DNA of 64,000 nt, from the NCBI RefSeq assembly GCF_001665875.1, contig NZ_LZTA01000067.1, positions 17,524 through 81,523 on the forward strand, written 5' to 3'. Numbering within the stretch: position 1 is the first letter of the stretch; the number at the start of each line of letters is the position of its first letter. Positions 8,640 through 19,333 of the stretch are shown in pieces. The DNA is from Mycobacterium sp. 852002-40037_SCH5390672 (lineage in GTDB: Bacteria; Actinomycetota; Actinomycetes; Mycobacteriales; Mycobacteriaceae). A program made the translations under genes and the position numbers. Under the pieces are notes generated by a model. That model saw only the letters and a program-made list of their open reading frames with translations. It did no database searches and was not told where the DNA came from.

Positions 8640-10497
8640 TGATGCCGTCCCGGTTGACCCCGGCGCCGGCCGGCGGGTTCTGATACACCACCCGATGGGA
8701 CTGGGAGCCGCCGGCATCGACGTCGGCGCCCTTGTCCAGGATTCCCGTCCAGCCCAGCGCGCGTAGCCGCGGTTCGGCGTCGGTCCAGAACATGCCGGAC
8801 AGATCGGGCATGACGAACTGATTGCCCTTGGACACCTGCAGCTCGATCACCGAATCCACCGGAACCATCTGTCCCTTAGGCGGATTGGTGCCGATTACCT
8901 CACCGGCCGGGCGGGTACTGTCGACCTGCACCTGGGTGACCTTGCTGAAGCCGTAGACGGTCAGGTTCTTCTGCGCGATGTCGACGGTCTGGCCCGCGAT
9001 ATCGGGAACCTGCTTGGTTTCCGGTCCGGAGCCGACGATGAGGGTGACGACATTCGTGATCGCCGACGTCTGGTTGGCCGGCGGGTTGGTCCCGATCACC
9101 TTGCCCAGCAATTCCGGGGTCGACGGGGAGTTGGCCTGCTTGAACTTACTGAATCCGGCGGCCTTGAGCTTGCTGACCGCGTCGGAGTAACTGAGCGAGG
9201 ACACGTCGGGCACCTCGCGCTGTTCGGGTCCGGTGGAGACGTTGATGGTGATCTCGTCGCCCGCATTGACCGACGCGTTGGCACCCGGGTCGGTACCGAT
9301 GACGTGATCGGGCGGGATCGTCGAATCCGGCTTTTGCAGGGTGCGGGTCTTGAATCCGCGGTTCTGCAGCGCCGCAATGGCGTCGGCGGACACCTGCCCG
9401 CGCACGTCGGGCACCTGCACATCACGGGCACCGCCGCCGAACGTGTTGAAAGCAATGACAACAACGATCGTCAGGATGGCCAGCGCTGCCACCGCGACAA
9501 CCCAGCGGCCGACCGAACCGACGCTGCGGTCCTCGCCCGCGTCGGCGAGAACCTGACGCGGCAACGGATCGGTCCGCGTCGGGCCGGCGTTGCCGGTATT
9601 GGACGACAACAGTGAACTGCGGTCGGCGGCGGTGAGCACCTTCGGCGCTTCGGGTTTCTCGCCGTTGTGCACCCGAATCAGATCGGTCCGCATTTCCGCC
9701 GCCGTCTGATAGCGGTTGTCGGGGTTCTTCGCCAGCGCCTTGAGCACGACGGCGTCGAGCTCGGGGGCGATGCCTTCGTGCCGCTGCGACGGAGGGACCG
9801 GGTCTTCTCGAACATGTTGGTAGGCAACAGCAACCGGCGAGTCACCGGTGAAAGGCGGTTCCCCGGTGAGGATTTCGTAGAGGACGCATCCCAAGGAGTA
9901 CACATCGGAGCGCGCGTCGACGGACTCGCCGCGGGCCTGCTCGGGCGAGAGATACTGCGCGGTGCCGATCACCGCAGCCGTCTGGGTGACGCTGTTGCCG
10001 CTGTCGGCGATGGCCCGGGCGATACCGAAGTCCATCACCTTGACCGCGTTGGTGGTGCTGATCATGATGTTGGCCGGTTTGACGTCGCGGTGGATGATGC
10101 CGTTCTGGTGGCTGAAGTTCAGCGCCTGGCACGCGTCGGCGATGATTTCGATGGCCCGGCGCGGTGGCAGCGGACCGTCGGTGTGCACGATGTCGCGCAG
10201 GGTGACCCCGTCGACGTACTCCATGACGATGTAGGGCAGCGGCCCGGTGGGGGTCTCGGCCTCGCCGGTGTCGTAGACGGCGACGATGGACGGGTGATTC
10301 AACGCGGCGGCGTTTTGCGCCTCGCGCCGGAAGCGAAGGTAGAAGCTGGGGTCGCGGGCCAGATCCGCCCGCAGCACCTTGACCGCGACATCGCGATGTA
10401 AGCGGACGTCGCGGGCCAGGTGAACCTCGGACATACCCCCGAAGCCGAGGATTTCGCCCAGTTCATAGCGGTCGGACAGGTGTTGCGGCGTGGTCAT
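8617..10497 (-). CDS. pknB: Serine/threonine protein kinase PknB with PASTA domains
   Basis: 626-residue essential receptor-like kinase that senses muropeptides/lipid II and coordinates growth. Kinase domain: residues 11-275, with invariant Lys40 (VAVK), HRDVKPAN and DFGIARA. The activation loop [19 protein letters not shown] keeps the two threonines known to be autophosphorylated. A transmembrane helix lies at about 333-352, followed by four extracellular PASTA repeats. Last gene of the fhaB-pstP-rodA-pbpA-pknA-pknB chain; its ATG overlaps the pknA stop by 4 nt. The 3' end overlaps trpG by 23 bp in antisense. Confidence 0.97.
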   Translation of the reverse strand: MTTPQHLSDRYELGEILGFGGMSEVHLARDVRLHRDVAVKVLRADLARDPSFYLRFRREAQNAAALNHPSIVAVYDTGEAETPTGPLPYIVMEYVDGVTLRDIVHTDGPLPPRRAIEIIADACQALNFSHQNGIIHRDVKPANIMISTTNAVKVMDFGIARAIADSGNSVTQTAAVIGTAQYLSPEQARGESVDARSDVYSLGCVLYEILTGEPPFTGDSPVAVAYQHVREDPVPPSQRHEGIAPELDAVVLKALAKNPDNRYQTAAEMRTDLIRVHNGEKPEAPKVLTAADRSSLLSSNTGNAGPTRTDPLPRQVLADAGEDRSVGSVGRWVVAVAALAILTIVVVIAFNTFGGGARDVQVPDVRGQVSADAIAALQNRGFKTRTLQKPDSTIPPDHVIGTDPGANASVNAGDEITINVSTGPEQREVPDVSSLSYSDAVSKLKAAGFSKFKQANSPSTPELLGKVIGTNPPANQTSAITNVVTLIVGSGPETKQVPDIAGQTVDIAQKNLTVYGFSKVTQVQVDSTRPAGEVIGTNPPKGQMVPVDSVIELQVSKGNQFVMPDLSGMFWTDAEPRLRALGWTGILDKGADVDAGGSQSHRVVYQNPPAGAGVNRDGIITLKFGQ

Positions 10498-11777
10498 TGC
10501 GGTGTTCCGTGTCGGGCCGGCACGTTGTGAAAGCCGGAAGTCCCTATTGTCCCGTCATCCGGCCAATTAAGCCGCATGCCGGGCTGGGCCCCGGAACCGC
10601 TCGGCGTCTTGCTCGGCGGCGGCGCCGACGCGGGTGGGGTCCCGGTGTCGGTCACAGTGGGTGGTTGCTGCTGCTGGTCGGCCCGCGAATTGATGACGAT
10701 GAGCACCGCGATGATGATCGCCAGCGCGCCGAGAACCCCTGCGGCCCACAACAGCGCCCGCTGACCCGAGGAGAACGTCCGCCGGGCCGGCGGCGGCCGG
10801 TGTCCGCCGGTGGTCGGCCGCGACCGGCGGGGCGCAGCGGTTCGGGCCGGAGACACCGCGGCTGCGCGGGTGGTCGGGCTGGACGGAATGGCCGCCGGCG
10901 ACGCCCGGCCGGCAGGCGGTGTCGCGCTGGGCCGCGGCGGACGACGCCCCGCGCGCACCGCGGCCACGGCGTCGGCGAACGGTCCCCCGCTGCGGTACCG
11001 CATCGCGGGGTTCTTCACCAGCGTGATCTCGATGAGTTCGCGCACGTTGGGCGGCAGCTCCGCGGGCAGCGGCGGCGGCGGTTCCTTGATGTGCTTCATC
11101 GCCACCGTCAGGGCGCCGTCACCGGTGAACGGCCGCTTACCCGAAACAACCTCGTAGCCAACAACCCCCAGCGAGTACACATCGCTGGACGGGCTGGCGT
11201 CGTGGCCGAGGGCCTGCTCGGGTGCGATGTACTGCGCGGTGCCCATCACCATCCCCGTCTGGGTCACCGGCGCTGCGTCCACCGCCTTGGCGATACCGAA
11301 GTCGGTGATCTTCACCTGACCGGTCGGGGTGATCAAGATGTTGCCCGGTTTGACGTCGCGGTGCACCAAACCGGCCGCGTGCGCCACCTGCAGAGCGCGG
11401 CCGGTCTGCTCGAGCATGTCCAATGCGTGCCGCAGCGACAGCCGGCCGGTGCGCTTGAGCACCGAGTTCAGCGGCTCACCGTTGACCAGCTCCATCACCA
11501 GGTAGGCGGTCCGGCCTTCCCCGTCCAGCTGGCTTTCGCCGTAGTCGTGGACGGCGGCGATCCCCGGGTGATTCAGCATCGCCGAGATACGCGCTTCGGC
11601 GCGGAACCGCTCAATGAACTCCGGGTCCTGGGAGAACTCCTGTTTGAGCACCTTGACCGCGACGCGTCGGCCCAGCCGGCTGTCTACGGCCTCCCACACC
11701 TGGCCCATTCCGCCGGTGGCGATCAGGCGCTGCAGGCGGTATCTGCCAGACAGCGTCACACCAACTCGCGGGCTCAT
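10494..11777 (-). CDS. pknA: Serine/threonine protein kinase PknA
   Basis: 427-residue kinase. The catalytic domain has Lys42 (VAVK), [15 protein letters not shown] and activation-loop threonines in [21 protein letters not shown] long Pro/Arg-rich juxtamembrane region (about 275-340) leads to one transmembrane helix (about 348-370) and a short proline-rich extracellular tail without PASTA domains, as expected for PknA. ATG 11777 was chosen because it overlaps the pbpA stop by 4 nt and starts the conserved [12 protein letters not shown] sequence; a longer frame to 11927 is antisense to nothing but not conserved. It works with PknB on division and cell-wall targets. Confidence 0.96.
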   Translation of the reverse strand: MSPRVGVTLSGRYRLQRLIATGGMGQVWEAVDSRLGRRVAVKVLKQEFSQDPEFIERFRAEARISAMLNHPGIAAVHDYGESQLDGEGRTAYLVMELVNGEPLNSVLKRTGRLSLRHALDMLEQTGRALQVAHAAGLVHRDVKPGNILITPTGQVKITDFGIAKAVDAAPVTQTGMVMGTAQYIAPEQALGHDASPSSDVYSLGVVGYEVVSGKRPFTGDGALTVAMKHIKEPPPPLPAELPPNVRELIEITLVKNPAMRYRSGGPFADAVAAVRAGRRPPRPSATPPAGRASPAAIPSSPTTRAAAVSPARTAAPRRSRPTTGGHRPPPARRTFSSGQRALLWAAGVLGALAIIIAVLIVINSRADQQQQPPTVTDTGTPPASAPPPSKTPSGSGAQPGMRLNWPDDGTIGTSGFHNVPARHGTPQ

Positions 11778-13252
11778 GGTCCTCCCTGTAGCGCGGCCTG
11801 GATCACAGCCCGTCCGATCGGCGCGGCGAGTGCACCCCCCGTCGCGGACAGGCGGTCGGCGCCATCCTCCACCAACACCGCCACGGCGACCTTCGGGGTC
11901 TGTACGGGCGCGAAAGCGATGTACCACGCGTGCGGCGGTGTGTGCCGCGGATCGCCGCCATGCTCTGCGGTACCAGTCTTCGATGCGATCTGCACGCCGG
12001 GAATGGCCCCTTTCTGCTGTGCGACCTTCTCGGCGCCGACCATCAGCTCTGTTAGCTTAGCGGCGACCTGCGGCGACACGGCGCGCCGCTGCTCATACGG
12101 TGCCGTGGTGCTAATGGTGGTCAGGTCGGGCCCCTTGAGGCTGTCGATCAGGTAGGGCTGCATCGTCACCCCATCGTTCGCGATGGTCGCGGCGACCTCG
12201 GCGTTCTGCAGGGGCGTCATAGCGACATCCTTCTGGCCGATGCTCGACATTCCCAGAGCCGCGGCGTCCGGAATGATCCCGACGGTTGATTCCGCGACCT
12301 GTAGCGGGATGACGCTGGGCGTGCTGTCCAGCCCGAACGAGTGCGCCATGTTGCGCAGCGCGTCCGACCCGGTGAGGATGCCGAGCTGGACAAACGCGGT
12401 GTTGCAGGACAGGGCGAAGGCCCGCTGCAAAGACACCGTCGGCTCGTTTCCACACGACTCCCCACCGTAGTTCTCCAGAGTTGCGGTGCTGTTGGGTAGC
12501 GGAATGGAGGGGGCGGCGGTCAGCTGCTCGGTGTCCGAAGCGCCGGCCTGCAGCGCGGCCGCGGTGGTGATCACCTTGAAGGTGGATCCGGGCGGGTAGG
12601 TCTCCGAGATGGCACGGTTGGTCAGCGGATTGTTGGGGTCGTCGCGCAACTTCTGCCACGCTTGCGCCTGCACGTCGGGATCGTGCGACGACAGCAGGTT
12701 GGGGTCATAGGACGGCGATGACACCATCGCCAAAATCTTGCCGGTCGACGGCTCGAGGGCAACGACCGCGCCCTTGCATGGCGGACCGCCGCAGCCCTGT
12801 TGCATACCGTCCCAGGCGGCCTGCTGGACCCGCGGCTTGATCGTGGTGTCACCGGTCGCGCCGCGCGGGTCGCGACCGGTGAAGAAGTCGGCAAGCCTGC
12901 GCCCGAACAGCCGCTCGTCGGAGCCGTTCAACAGCGGATCCTCGGCGCGTTCCAGCCCCGTGCTGGAATAGCGCAGCGAGTAGAAACCCGTGACCGGCGC
13001 GTACACCGCGGGGTTGGGATAGACCCGTAGGAAGCGGTACCGGTTATCGGTGGCGACCGAATAGGCCAACAGTTGACCGCCGGCCACGATCTGGCCGCGC
13101 TGGCGCGAATACTCGTCGAGCAGGACCCGCTGGTTGCGCGGGTCGGCACGCAGCGAGTCGGCGGCGAAGACCTGCGTCATCGTGGCGTTGATCAACAGCA
13201 ACACGATCAACGCCATCACGGTCACCGAGATCCGGCGCAGGGAGGCGTTCAT
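11774..13252 (-). CDS. pbpA: Penicillin-binding protein PbpA (class B transpeptidase)
   Basis: 492-residue class B PBP that cross-links peptidoglycan and partners the SEDS protein RodA encoded just upstream. An N-terminal anchor (about 9-27) is followed by the dimerisation domain and the transpeptidase domain with its three active-site motifs: SxxK in PPGSTFKV, SxN in LSCNTAF, and KTG in [14 protein letters not shown] 13252 overlaps the rodA stop by 4 nt. In mycobacteria PbpA is phosphorylated by PknB and needed at division. Confidence 0.96.
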   Translation of the reverse strand: MNASLRRISVTVMALIVLLLINATMTQVFAADSLRADPRNQRVLLDEYSRQRGQIVAGGQLLAYSVATDNRYRFLRVYPNPAVYAPVTGFYSLRYSSTGLERAEDPLLNGSDERLFGRRLADFFTGRDPRGATGDTTIKPRVQQAAWDGMQQGCGGPPCKGAVVALEPSTGKILAMVSSPSYDPNLLSSHDPDVQAQAWQKLRDDPNNPLTNRAISETYPPGSTFKVITTAAALQAGASDTEQLTAAPSIPLPNSTATLENYGGESCGNEPTVSLQRAFALSCNTAFVQLGILTGSDALRNMAHSFGLDSTPSVIPLQVAESTVGIIPDAAALGMSSIGQKDVAMTPLQNAEVAATIANDGVTMQPYLIDSLKGPDLTTISTTAPYEQRRAVSPQVAAKLTELMVGAEKVAQQKGAIPGVQIASKTGTAEHGGDPRHTPPHAWYIAFAPVQTPKVAVAVLVEDGADRLSATGGALAAPIGRAVIQAALQGGP

Positions 13253-14658
13253 ACTTTCTCGATCACCTCGGTGCCGGCCGCCGCGATCGACGGCTCGTTG
13301 CGGGTGCGGGTGCGCAAGGGACGACGGGCGCTGTGCGAAATGCGCGCCAGGATGGCCAGCAGCACATAGTTCGCCAGCAAGGACGAGCCGCCGTAGGACA
13401 TCCACGGGGTGGTCAACCCGGTCAGCGGTATGAGCTGGGTTACCCCGCCGACGACGATGAACAGCTGAAGGGCCAACGTCGACGCCAGACCCGCGGCCAG
13501 CAGCTTGCCGAAGCTGTCGCGGGTGGCGATTGCCGTGCGCATACCTCGCACGATGACGATCGTGTAGAGCATCAGGATGCTGGCCAGGCCCACCAGCCCA
13601 AGCTCTTCGCCGAACGCGGCGATGATGAAGTCGGTCGAGGCGGCGGGCACGGTGTCGGGCTGACCGTTACCGAGTCCGGTGCCGAAGATTCCGCCGGTGG
13701 CGAAGCTGAACAGCGACTGGACAATCTGGTAGCCGCTGCCGTCGGGATCGGAGAACGGGTCCCACCACATCTGCACCCGCACCCGAACGTGAGCGAAGAT
13801 GTAATACGCGACAACGCTTCCCGCGACGAACAGCACCAGGCCGATCCCCACCCAGCTGAAGCGTTGAGTGGCGAGGTAGACCACCACCAGAAACGACGTA
13901 TACAGCAATAGCGAAGTGCCAAGGTCTTTTTCGAAGGCCATCACGCCGACCGAGATCACCCACGCCGCCAACAGGGGCGCGAGGTCACGTGGGCGGGGCA
14001 GGGTCAAACCCATGAAATGCTTGCCGACGCTGGTGAACAGACCCCGCTTGGCGATCAGCACCGCCGAGAAGAAGATCAGCAGCAGAATCTTGGAGAACTC
14101 GGCGGGCTGAATTGAGAAGCCGGGCAAGCGAATCCAGATCTTGGCGCCGTTCTGTTCGGACAGCGATGCGGGCAACAGGGCGGGAATCACCAGGAAGATC
14201 AGACCGACCAGTCCGCAGATGTAGCCGTAGCGTGCCAGTTGCCGATGGTCTTTCAAGAACGTGACCACCAGGGAGAAGGTCACCACGCCGATCAGGGTCC
14301 ACAGCATCTGCTGGGTCGCGCTGGGGTGGTGCCGGCCGCTGAGCTGATTGGTGACCAGATCGAGCCGGTGAATCATCACCAGTCCAAGGCCGTTGAGTAA
14401 TGCCACGATCGGCAACAGCAGCGGATCCGTATAGGGCGCGAAGCGTCTGATGGCCATGTGCGCCGACCCGAAGACGACAAGGAAGACCAGTCCGTAACTG
14501 ATTGCGGTCCAGTGCAGATCGCGCTCTTGGTTGGCTTCGACTATCAGCAGCGCGGCGACGGTGATCAGTGAGGCGAAGCCCAGTAGCAACAACTCGGCAT
14601 TGCGCCGGGTAGGCAACGGGGGCGTGACCGCGACCGGCGGCTGAAGTTGTGTCGTCAT
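13249..14658 (-). CDS. rodA: SEDS peptidoglycan glycosyltransferase RodA
   Basis: 469-residue polytopic membrane protein with about ten to twelve hydrophobic helices. SEDS proteins polymerise lipid II; the conserved loop with FEKDLGTSLLL carries the key Asp, and EEFGLVG-like sequence appears as GEELGLVG. Starting at ATG 14658 gives the same length as M. tuberculosis RodA and overlaps the pstP stop by 4 nt. It forms a synthase pair with PbpA. Confidence 0.96.
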   Translation of the reverse strand: MTTQLQPPVAVTPPLPTRRNAELLLLGFASLITVAALLIVEANQERDLHWTAISYGLVFLVVFGSAHMAIRRFAPYTDPLLLPIVALLNGLGLVMIHRLDLVTNQLSGRHHPSATQQMLWTLIGVVTFSLVVTFLKDHRQLARYGYICGLVGLIFLVIPALLPASLSEQNGAKIWIRLPGFSIQPAEFSKILLLIFFSAVLIAKRGLFTSVGKHFMGLTLPRPRDLAPLLAAWVISVGVMAFEKDLGTSLLLYTSFLVVVYLATQRFSWVGIGLVLFVAGSVVAYYIFAHVRVRVQMWWDPFSDPDGSGYQIVQSLFSFATGGIFGTGLGNGQPDTVPAASTDFIIAAFGEELGLVGLASILMLYTIVIVRGMRTAIATRDSFGKLLAAGLASTLALQLFIVVGGVTQLIPLTGLTTPWMSYGGSSLLANYVLLAILARISHSARRPLRTRTRNEPSIAAAGTEVIEKV

Positions 14659-16163
14659 GCCACCGTCCGGCAATCGATGCCCGGTTGAAGTGGCGGCCCG
14701 GGAAGCGCGGTCACTGTCTGCGACGTGGTCGTCGGACCTGCCGGCGCAGAATTCGCGGGGCCGTTGGCGCTCGTGCTCGGTGAGGGGCTGGCGCTCGAAG
14801 AGCTGGTGGTCGGTGGTGCTGGCGATGCTGGGGTGCCGGATTCGGGTGTTCCGCTGCGGGTGCTCGGCGCCCCCGGCGGAGAGGTGGCGCGCGGGGGCGG
14901 ACAGATCGGCAGCAGATATTCGGCCAACAGTTGCCGCAGCTGCGATTCGGCCTGGTCCAGGCTCCCGCCGGGCAGTCCGGTTTGAACTTGGACTTGTCCG
15001 GGACGGCGCAGGTCCTGCAGCGTCATCAGCTGGCAATTGGAGTGGCCCGCGGATTGCCCGTAGCTGACCAGGGATAGCTCATTGCGGGTGTTGAGGCAGC
15101 CCACCAGATAGGGCTCCTGCAGCGGGACGCCCAGCAGGGTTCCCTGAATTCCGCGGACGATGGAGATCCTGCCGCTGTATTCCGCGACGTAGTAGTTGCG
15201 CTGAATGACCCACCAACCGACGGTGAGGCCCGCGAATACCAACAGCACCGCCAGCGCGACGGCGACCGACATCTTCCGGCGCGACCAGCGCGGCCGACTC
15301 GGTGTTTCCGGTTGCGGTGCAACGCGTTTGGCGGACTCGTCGCGCGGCCGGATCGCTGAGGCGCGTCCGGCCGAGGTGTTGGGCAGGGTCATTTGATCCT
15401 CGTCACCCGACACCGCGCCGGCGAGAATCGGCTGGGTCTGGCCGTAGTCGTAATCCACCACGTCGGCGACCACGACGGTCACGTTGTCCGGACCGCCGCC
15501 GCGCAGCGCCAACTCGATGAGGCGGTAGGCGGCCTCGGCGACGTCGGGGATCTGCAGCGCCTCGAGGATGGTCTCGTCGCTCACCGGATCCGATAACCCG
15601 TCGGAGCACAGCAGATAGCGGTCACCGGCGCGCGCCTCGCGCATGGTCAGCGTCGGCTCGACCTCGTGACCGGTCAGCGCGCGCATGATCAACGAGCGCT
15701 GCGGGTGGCTGTGGGCCTCTTCCCGTGTGATCCGACCCTCGTCGACCAAGGTTTGGACGAACGTGTCGTCCTTGGTGATCTGGGTCAGCTCGCCGTCGCG
15801 CAGCAGGTAGCCCCGCGAGTCGCCGATGTGCACCATCCCGATGCGGTCGCCCGCGAACAGGATCGCGGTGAGGGTGGTGCCCATCCCCTCAAGCTCGGGT
15901 TCGGCTTCGACCTGTGCGGCGATCGCGGCGTTGCCCGACCGCACCGCATTGTCGAGCTTGGCCAGCAGATCGCCACCGGGCTCGTCGTCATCGAGGTGGG
16001 CCAGCGCGGCAATCACCAGCTGGGATGCCACCTCGCCGGCGGCGTGACCACCCATGCCGTCGGCGAGCGCGAGCAGTCGTGCGCCGGCATAGACCGAGTC
16101 TTCGTTGTTGGAGCGCACCAGGCCGCGATCACTCCGCGCGGCATATCGCAGGACCAGCGTCAC
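14655..16163 (-). CDS. pstP: PP2C-type serine/threonine phosphatase PstP
   Basis: 502-residue membrane-anchored phosphatase that reverses phosphorylation by PknA/PknB and acts on their targets. PP2C domain (about 1-240) with metal-binding ALADGMGGHAAGE (Asp38), GMGTTLTAILF, HIGDSRGYLL, and LCSDGLSD. One transmembrane helix (about 303-322) is followed by an extracellular domain and a long Ser/Pro/Thr tail (about 435-500). The start overlaps the fhaB stop by 4 nt. It is the only PP2C gene seen here. Confidence 0.96.
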   Translation of the reverse strand: MTLVLRYAARSDRGLVRSNNEDSVYAGARLLALADGMGGHAAGEVASQLVIAALAHLDDDEPGGDLLAKLDNAVRSGNAAIAAQVEAEPELEGMGTTLTAILFAGDRIGMVHIGDSRGYLLRDGELTQITKDDTFVQTLVDEGRITREEAHSHPQRSLIMRALTGHEVEPTLTMREARAGDRYLLCSDGLSDPVSDETILEALQIPDVAEAAYRLIELALRGGGPDNVTVVVADVVDYDYGQTQPILAGAVSGDEDQMTLPNTSAGRASAIRPRDESAKRVAPQPETPSRPRWSRRKMSVAVALAVLLVFAGLTVGWWVIQRNYYVAEYSGRISIVRGIQGTLLGVPLQEPYLVGCLNTRNELSLVSYGQSAGHSNCQLMTLQDLRRPGQVQVQTGLPGGSLDQAESQLRQLLAEYLLPICPPPRATSPPGAPSTRSGTPESGTPASPAPPTTSSSSASPSPSTSANGPANSAPAGPTTTSQTVTALPGPPLQPGIDCRTVA

Positions 16164-16627
16164 GGGCGCAACTCGATCGCCGTTTTGCCGATTCGAATCG
16201 GCGTTCCGATTGGAACTCGTACCGCAGTCGTCACCTTCGCCCTGTCAAGGTAAGTACCGTTGGTCGATCCTAGATCCTCGACGTACCACTCCGAGCCGCG
16301 CTGAGACAGCCGGGCGTGCCGCGTCGAGGCATAGTCGTCGGTGAGCACCAGCGTGGAGTCGTCGGCCCTCCCGATCAACACCGGCTGTCCACTGAGGGTG
16401 ATGCGTCCGCCCGCCAGCGCGCCTTCGGTGACCACCAGGTAGCGGGCCGCGTGCCGGCGCTGACGCGACGGCAGCAGCGTGCTGCGCAGAGCCAATCCCC
16501 GTCGCACCATGACAGCACCGGTGGGCGCGTAGATGTCGGTCCGAAGGATCCGCAGCACGGACCAGATGAATACCCACAGCAGCATTAAAAATCCGGCGCG
16601 CGTCAGCTGCAGTACCAGTCCCTGCAT
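16160..16627 (-). CDS. fhaB: FHA-domain protein FhaB (FipA)
   Basis: 155-residue membrane-attached phosphothreonine reader. An N-terminal helix (about 8-28) anchors it, and the FHA domain (about 75-150) shows GRADDS, STRHARLS and LGSTNGTYL. It is known in M. tuberculosis to link kinase signalling to division through FtsZ and FtsQ. ATG 16627 follows GAAAGGACGCCAG. First gene of the tightly overlapping run that ends with pknB; fhaA is 124 bp upstream in the same direction. Confidence 0.95.
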   Translation of the reverse strand: MQGLVLQLTRAGFLMLLWVFIWSVLRILRTDIYAPTGAVMVRRGLALRSTLLPSRQRRHAARYLVVTEGALAGGRITLSGQPVLIGRADDSTLVLTDDYASTRHARLSQRGSEWYVEDLGSTNGTYLDRAKVTTAVRVPIGTPIRIGKTAIELRP

Positions 16628-16751
16628 CTGGCGTCCTTTCCGTCCTAGCGTCGCATCCCTGGTGCCCGTGACTCCGAGCACATCGGCTACGTCACGATAC
16701 TTGGACGGCGGTCGACACGGGGCGAAGCACGGCAGCGTTAAGCCCAGTGGC

Positions 16752-18416
16752 TTAGTGGATTCGGACGATGATCTCCGAATGGCCCAAGCGGATCACGTCA
16801 CCGTCGGCCAGCTGCCACTCCTGGATCGGTGCATTGTTCACCGTGGTGCCGTTGGTCGAGTTCAGATCCGAGAGCAGCGCGACCTGTCCGTCCCAGCGGA
16901 TCTCGAGGTGACGCCGTGACACGCCGGTGTCGGGCAACCGGAACTGAGCATCTTGGCCGCGGCCCACGATGTTGGAGCCCTCACGCAGCTGGTAGGTGCG
17001 GCCGCTGCCGTCGTCGAGCTGAAGGGTGATTGTGGTTCCGCCGGCGCCGTAGCCGCCCTGGCCGTAGCCGCCGTAGCCACCCGCGGGCTGGCCGTAGTCG
17101 GCGGGCTGCCCATAGTCGGCGGGCTGCCCGTAGTCGGCCGGCTGGCCGTATTCCGCCTGCTGGCCGTACTCGTACTCGGGGCCGGCGGCCTCCGGGTAGC
17201 CAGTGCCCTGACCGCCGTACGTTCCGCCCTGCGCGTGCTCGGAGTACTGGGTGTACTCGGGAGAGCCGTAGTCCTGCCGCCCGTATCCCCCGCCTTGCTG
17301 GTAGCCCTGGTCGTAACCACCGCCACTGCCCTGATCGGGGTACGCGGGTCGCTGTTCGGGCGGAGCGTAGCCGGCCTCGTCCTGGCGGGCCGGACCGCGA
17401 CCGTAATCGCCGTATCCGCCGTAGCCCTGCTGACCAGCGCCCTGCTGGCCGCCGGGAGGGCCGTAGCCCCCACCTTGGCGGTACCCCTGGTCGTAGCCCT
17501 GGCCGCCATAGCCGCCGGGCGCGGGTGGACGTTGCTCGTACGACTGCGGATAGCCGCCCTGTCCCTGCTCGGGGTAGCCGCGCTGGTCTTGATAGCCCTG
17601 CTGAGGGGGCTGAGGGGGATAGCCCTGACCCTGTTGGTCGGGGTAGCCGCGCTGGTCCGGATATCCGCCTTGTTCCGGGTAGCCCTGCGAAGGGGGGTAG
17701 CCGCCATGCGCTTGCTCGGGGTAAGCGCCTTGCTCCGGGTAGCCCTGCTCAGGATGGCGCGGCGGTGGGTAGCCCTGTTGGGGCGGGTAGCCGCCCTGTT
17801 CTGGTGGATATCCACCCCGCTGCTCGGGCGCCCCCTGCGGCTCCGAGCCGCCGCGCGCGTCGTCCTGCGGACGGCCGTAGCGGTCGTCGTAGTACTCGTC
17901 GCCGGGCCGCCCCGGCCCCTGAGCCCCGCGGTAGCCAGAATTGTCAGTCATCGCTGCTACTCCTCGTTCTTCGCCGAACGCGTTATTTGATTGTGGCCGG
18001 ACGGAGTCGTCGACCGTCGGGCGGGGCTGGACATCAGGGTTGACAGCACCACGGGCGCGGTACTGTCCGGTGCGCAGGTTCGACGACTGCTCGAACCGGA
18101 CGACCACCTCACCATACGTTTGCCACCCCTGTTCGTGGATGTAGTCAGCCAAGTACCTCGCGAAAGCGCCTGACGTGAGATCCGAATCGGCGCTCGCCTT
18201 CTCGAAGTCGTGCATACCGAGGGTAATGATGTATTCGTTGGGGGCCAAAAGGCGGTTTCCGTGAAGCTTCCGGACGCCATCACGCGCTTCGCGGCATAAC
18301 AGGGCTTCGACCTCTTGCGGAACGACCGATCCACCGAATACCCGGGCGAAGGCGTTGTCCACCGCCGCCTCCAATTTGCGCTCGATCCGCGCAACGAGCC
18401 CCCGTTGGCTACCCAT
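16752..18416 (-). CDS. fhaA: FHA-domain protein FhaA with DUF3662 and repetitive linker
   Basis: 554-residue regulator of peptidoglycan synthesis. An N-terminal DUF3662 domain (about 1-125; [20 protein letters not shown]) is joined by a long low-complexity linker (about 165-455) rich in Gly, Tyr, Pro and Gln ([16 protein letters not shown] repeats) to a C-terminal FHA domain (about 470-554; [28 protein letters not shown]). FhaA binds phosphorylated MviN/MurJ in mycobacteria. The linker includes four copies of the hexapeptide YGQPAD/G from near-identical 18-bp units (17086-17150). Start ATG 18416 follows GGTAGGAC. Confidence 0.95.
   Translation of the reverse strand: MGSQRGLVARIERKLEAAVDNAFARVFGGSVVPQEVEALLCREARDGVRKLHGNRLLAPNEYIITLGMHDFEKASADSDLTSGAFARYLADYIHEQGWQTYGEVVVRFEQSSNLRTGQYRARGAVNPDVQPRPTVDDSVRPQSNNAFGEERGVAAMTDNSGYRGAQGPGRPGDEYYDDRYGRPQDDARGGSEPQGAPEQRGGYPPEQGGYPPQQGYPPPRHPEQGYPEQGAYPEQAHGGYPPSQGYPEQGGYPDQRGYPDQQGQGYPPQPPQQGYQDQRGYPEQGQGGYPQSYEQRPPAPGGYGGQGYDQGYRQGGGYGPPGGQQGAGQQGYGGYGDYGRGPARQDEAGYAPPEQRPAYPDQGSGGGYDQGYQQGGGYGRQDYGSPEYTQYSEHAQGGTYGGQGTGYPEAAGPEYEYGQQAEYGQPADYGQPADYGQPADYGQPAGGYGGYGQGGYGAGGTTITLQLDDGSGRTYQLREGSNIVGRGQDAQFRLPDTGVSRRHLEIRWDGQVALLSDLNSTNGTTVNNAPIQEWQLADGDVIRLGHSEIIVRIH
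17086..17150. repeat. 18-bp tandem repeat inside fhaA
   Basis: Adjacent near-identical 18-bp units encode YGQPAD on the minus strand. The in-frame unit length allows repeat number to change without breaking fhaA. Confidence 0.75.
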
Positions 18417-18668
18417 GTCCTACCGTTCGCATGCACTTGCCATGAGGTATTGCCGGTGGACGGCAAACGAATCACCTCGGTGCTGGATCACTTCCGAATG
18501 GTATCGGGACATCGCCGCGCTGCGGCACTTTCGAAATAGTGAGAACCGCATCAGCCCAGCTCAGAGTCGTGCCGACCACCGAGCGCATGATGCGGGACGG
18601 CTTTGGCCCCACTGCGGCGGTTCGGGAAGGGGGCCATTAGAGTGATATGGTCCACCGGTTGTTTTTCC

Positions 18669-18751
18669 GGGCGAGTGGCGGAATGGCAGACGCGCTGGCT
18701 TCAGGTGCCAGTGTCCTTCGGGACGTGGGGGTTCAAGTCCCCCTTCGCCCA
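18669..18751 (+). tRNA. leuT: tRNA-Leu (CAG)
   Basis: 83-nt class II tRNA with acceptor GGGCGAG pairing with TTCGCCC (the last two pairs include a G-U), anticodon CAG in loop TTCAGGT, a short variable arm GTCCTTCGGGAC and T-loop TTCAAGT. CCA is not encoded. Accessory genes start right after it. Confidence 0.96.
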
Positions 18752-18854
18752 CACTGTGCGGTTCTACGAAAGGTCACGGCCTCGAAAGAGGTCGTGACCC
18801 TCGTGTTGGTAGGGATGAATGTGGCGCCGCGCTGAGTGCGTAAAGTCGGGCGCC

Positions 18855-19292
18855 ATGGTCGATCACAAGACGGCCCAGCTGCAGTCCGAAGTTAATCGCC
18901 TCGCCGCAACGTTGAACGCCCCACCAATCGAGGTCGGCGTCGTGTTGAAGGATGACGACCGCAACATCTACATCGATGACGACGGCAGATATCACTACGA
19001 CTACTGGGAGCGCGGCAGACAGAAGTTCGACCGTGTCGGCGACATCGATGAGGCGCTCTACTGGTTCGCGAAAGACATCGCTTTCGACGTCGGCGGATCG
19101 TTCTCCGCCGTCCATAGCCCAGAACACCAGGACTCGCGCATATTGTTGTGGGCCAAGCAATATGAGCTGCTGAATGGGCTGAACCCGCGTTGGGCCAAGC
19201 GCTGCGTACGCGAAACCGCGGACAGCCTCCGGCGTTGGGGCCGACACGAAGATATCGAGCTGTTGCCGGACATCACCGAACGAAACGCCTGA
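18855..19292 (+). CDS. Imm63-like orphan immunity protein
   Basis: 145-residue acidic soluble protein from ATG 18855 (the frame continues to 18819 without a better site). It has the feel of the Imm63 immunity family: an N-terminal helix (LQSEVNRLAATLNAPP), HYDYWERGRQKFDRVG, an acidic DIDEALYWFAKDIAFDV stretch and a C-terminal ELLNGLNPRWAKR helix. Immunity proteins of this kind neutralise toxin domains of secreted polymorphic toxins. No toxin gene is adjacent; the nearest candidate is 1.4 kb downstream at 20713 and has its own partner. Family assignment is from memory. Confidence 0.65.
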   Translation: MVDHKTAQLQSEVNRLAATLNAPPIEVGVVLKDDDRNIYIDDDGRYHYDYWERGRQKFDRVGDIDEALYWFAKDIAFDVGGSFSAVHSPEHQDSRILLWAKQYELLNGLNPRWAKRCVRETADSLRRWGRHEDIELLPDITERNA

Positions 19293-19333
19293 TCGGCCCG
19301 CTGGAACGCGATCGGTTGCGGCCCGCGCCTTGG

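Noticed and set aside
17086..17150. CRISPR-like array in fhaA
   Set aside because: The units are contiguous, 18 bp, in frame and code for a peptide repeat; no spacers exist.
16953..18043. Long plus-strand frames across fhaA
   Set aside because: They are mirror images of the repetitive linker of fhaA, whose codon pattern keeps antisense frames open. No start or protein family fits.
18730..18751. Attachment-site repeat of the tRNA-Leu 3' end
   Set aside because: I looked for a second copy downstream and found none by eye, and no integrase gene is present.
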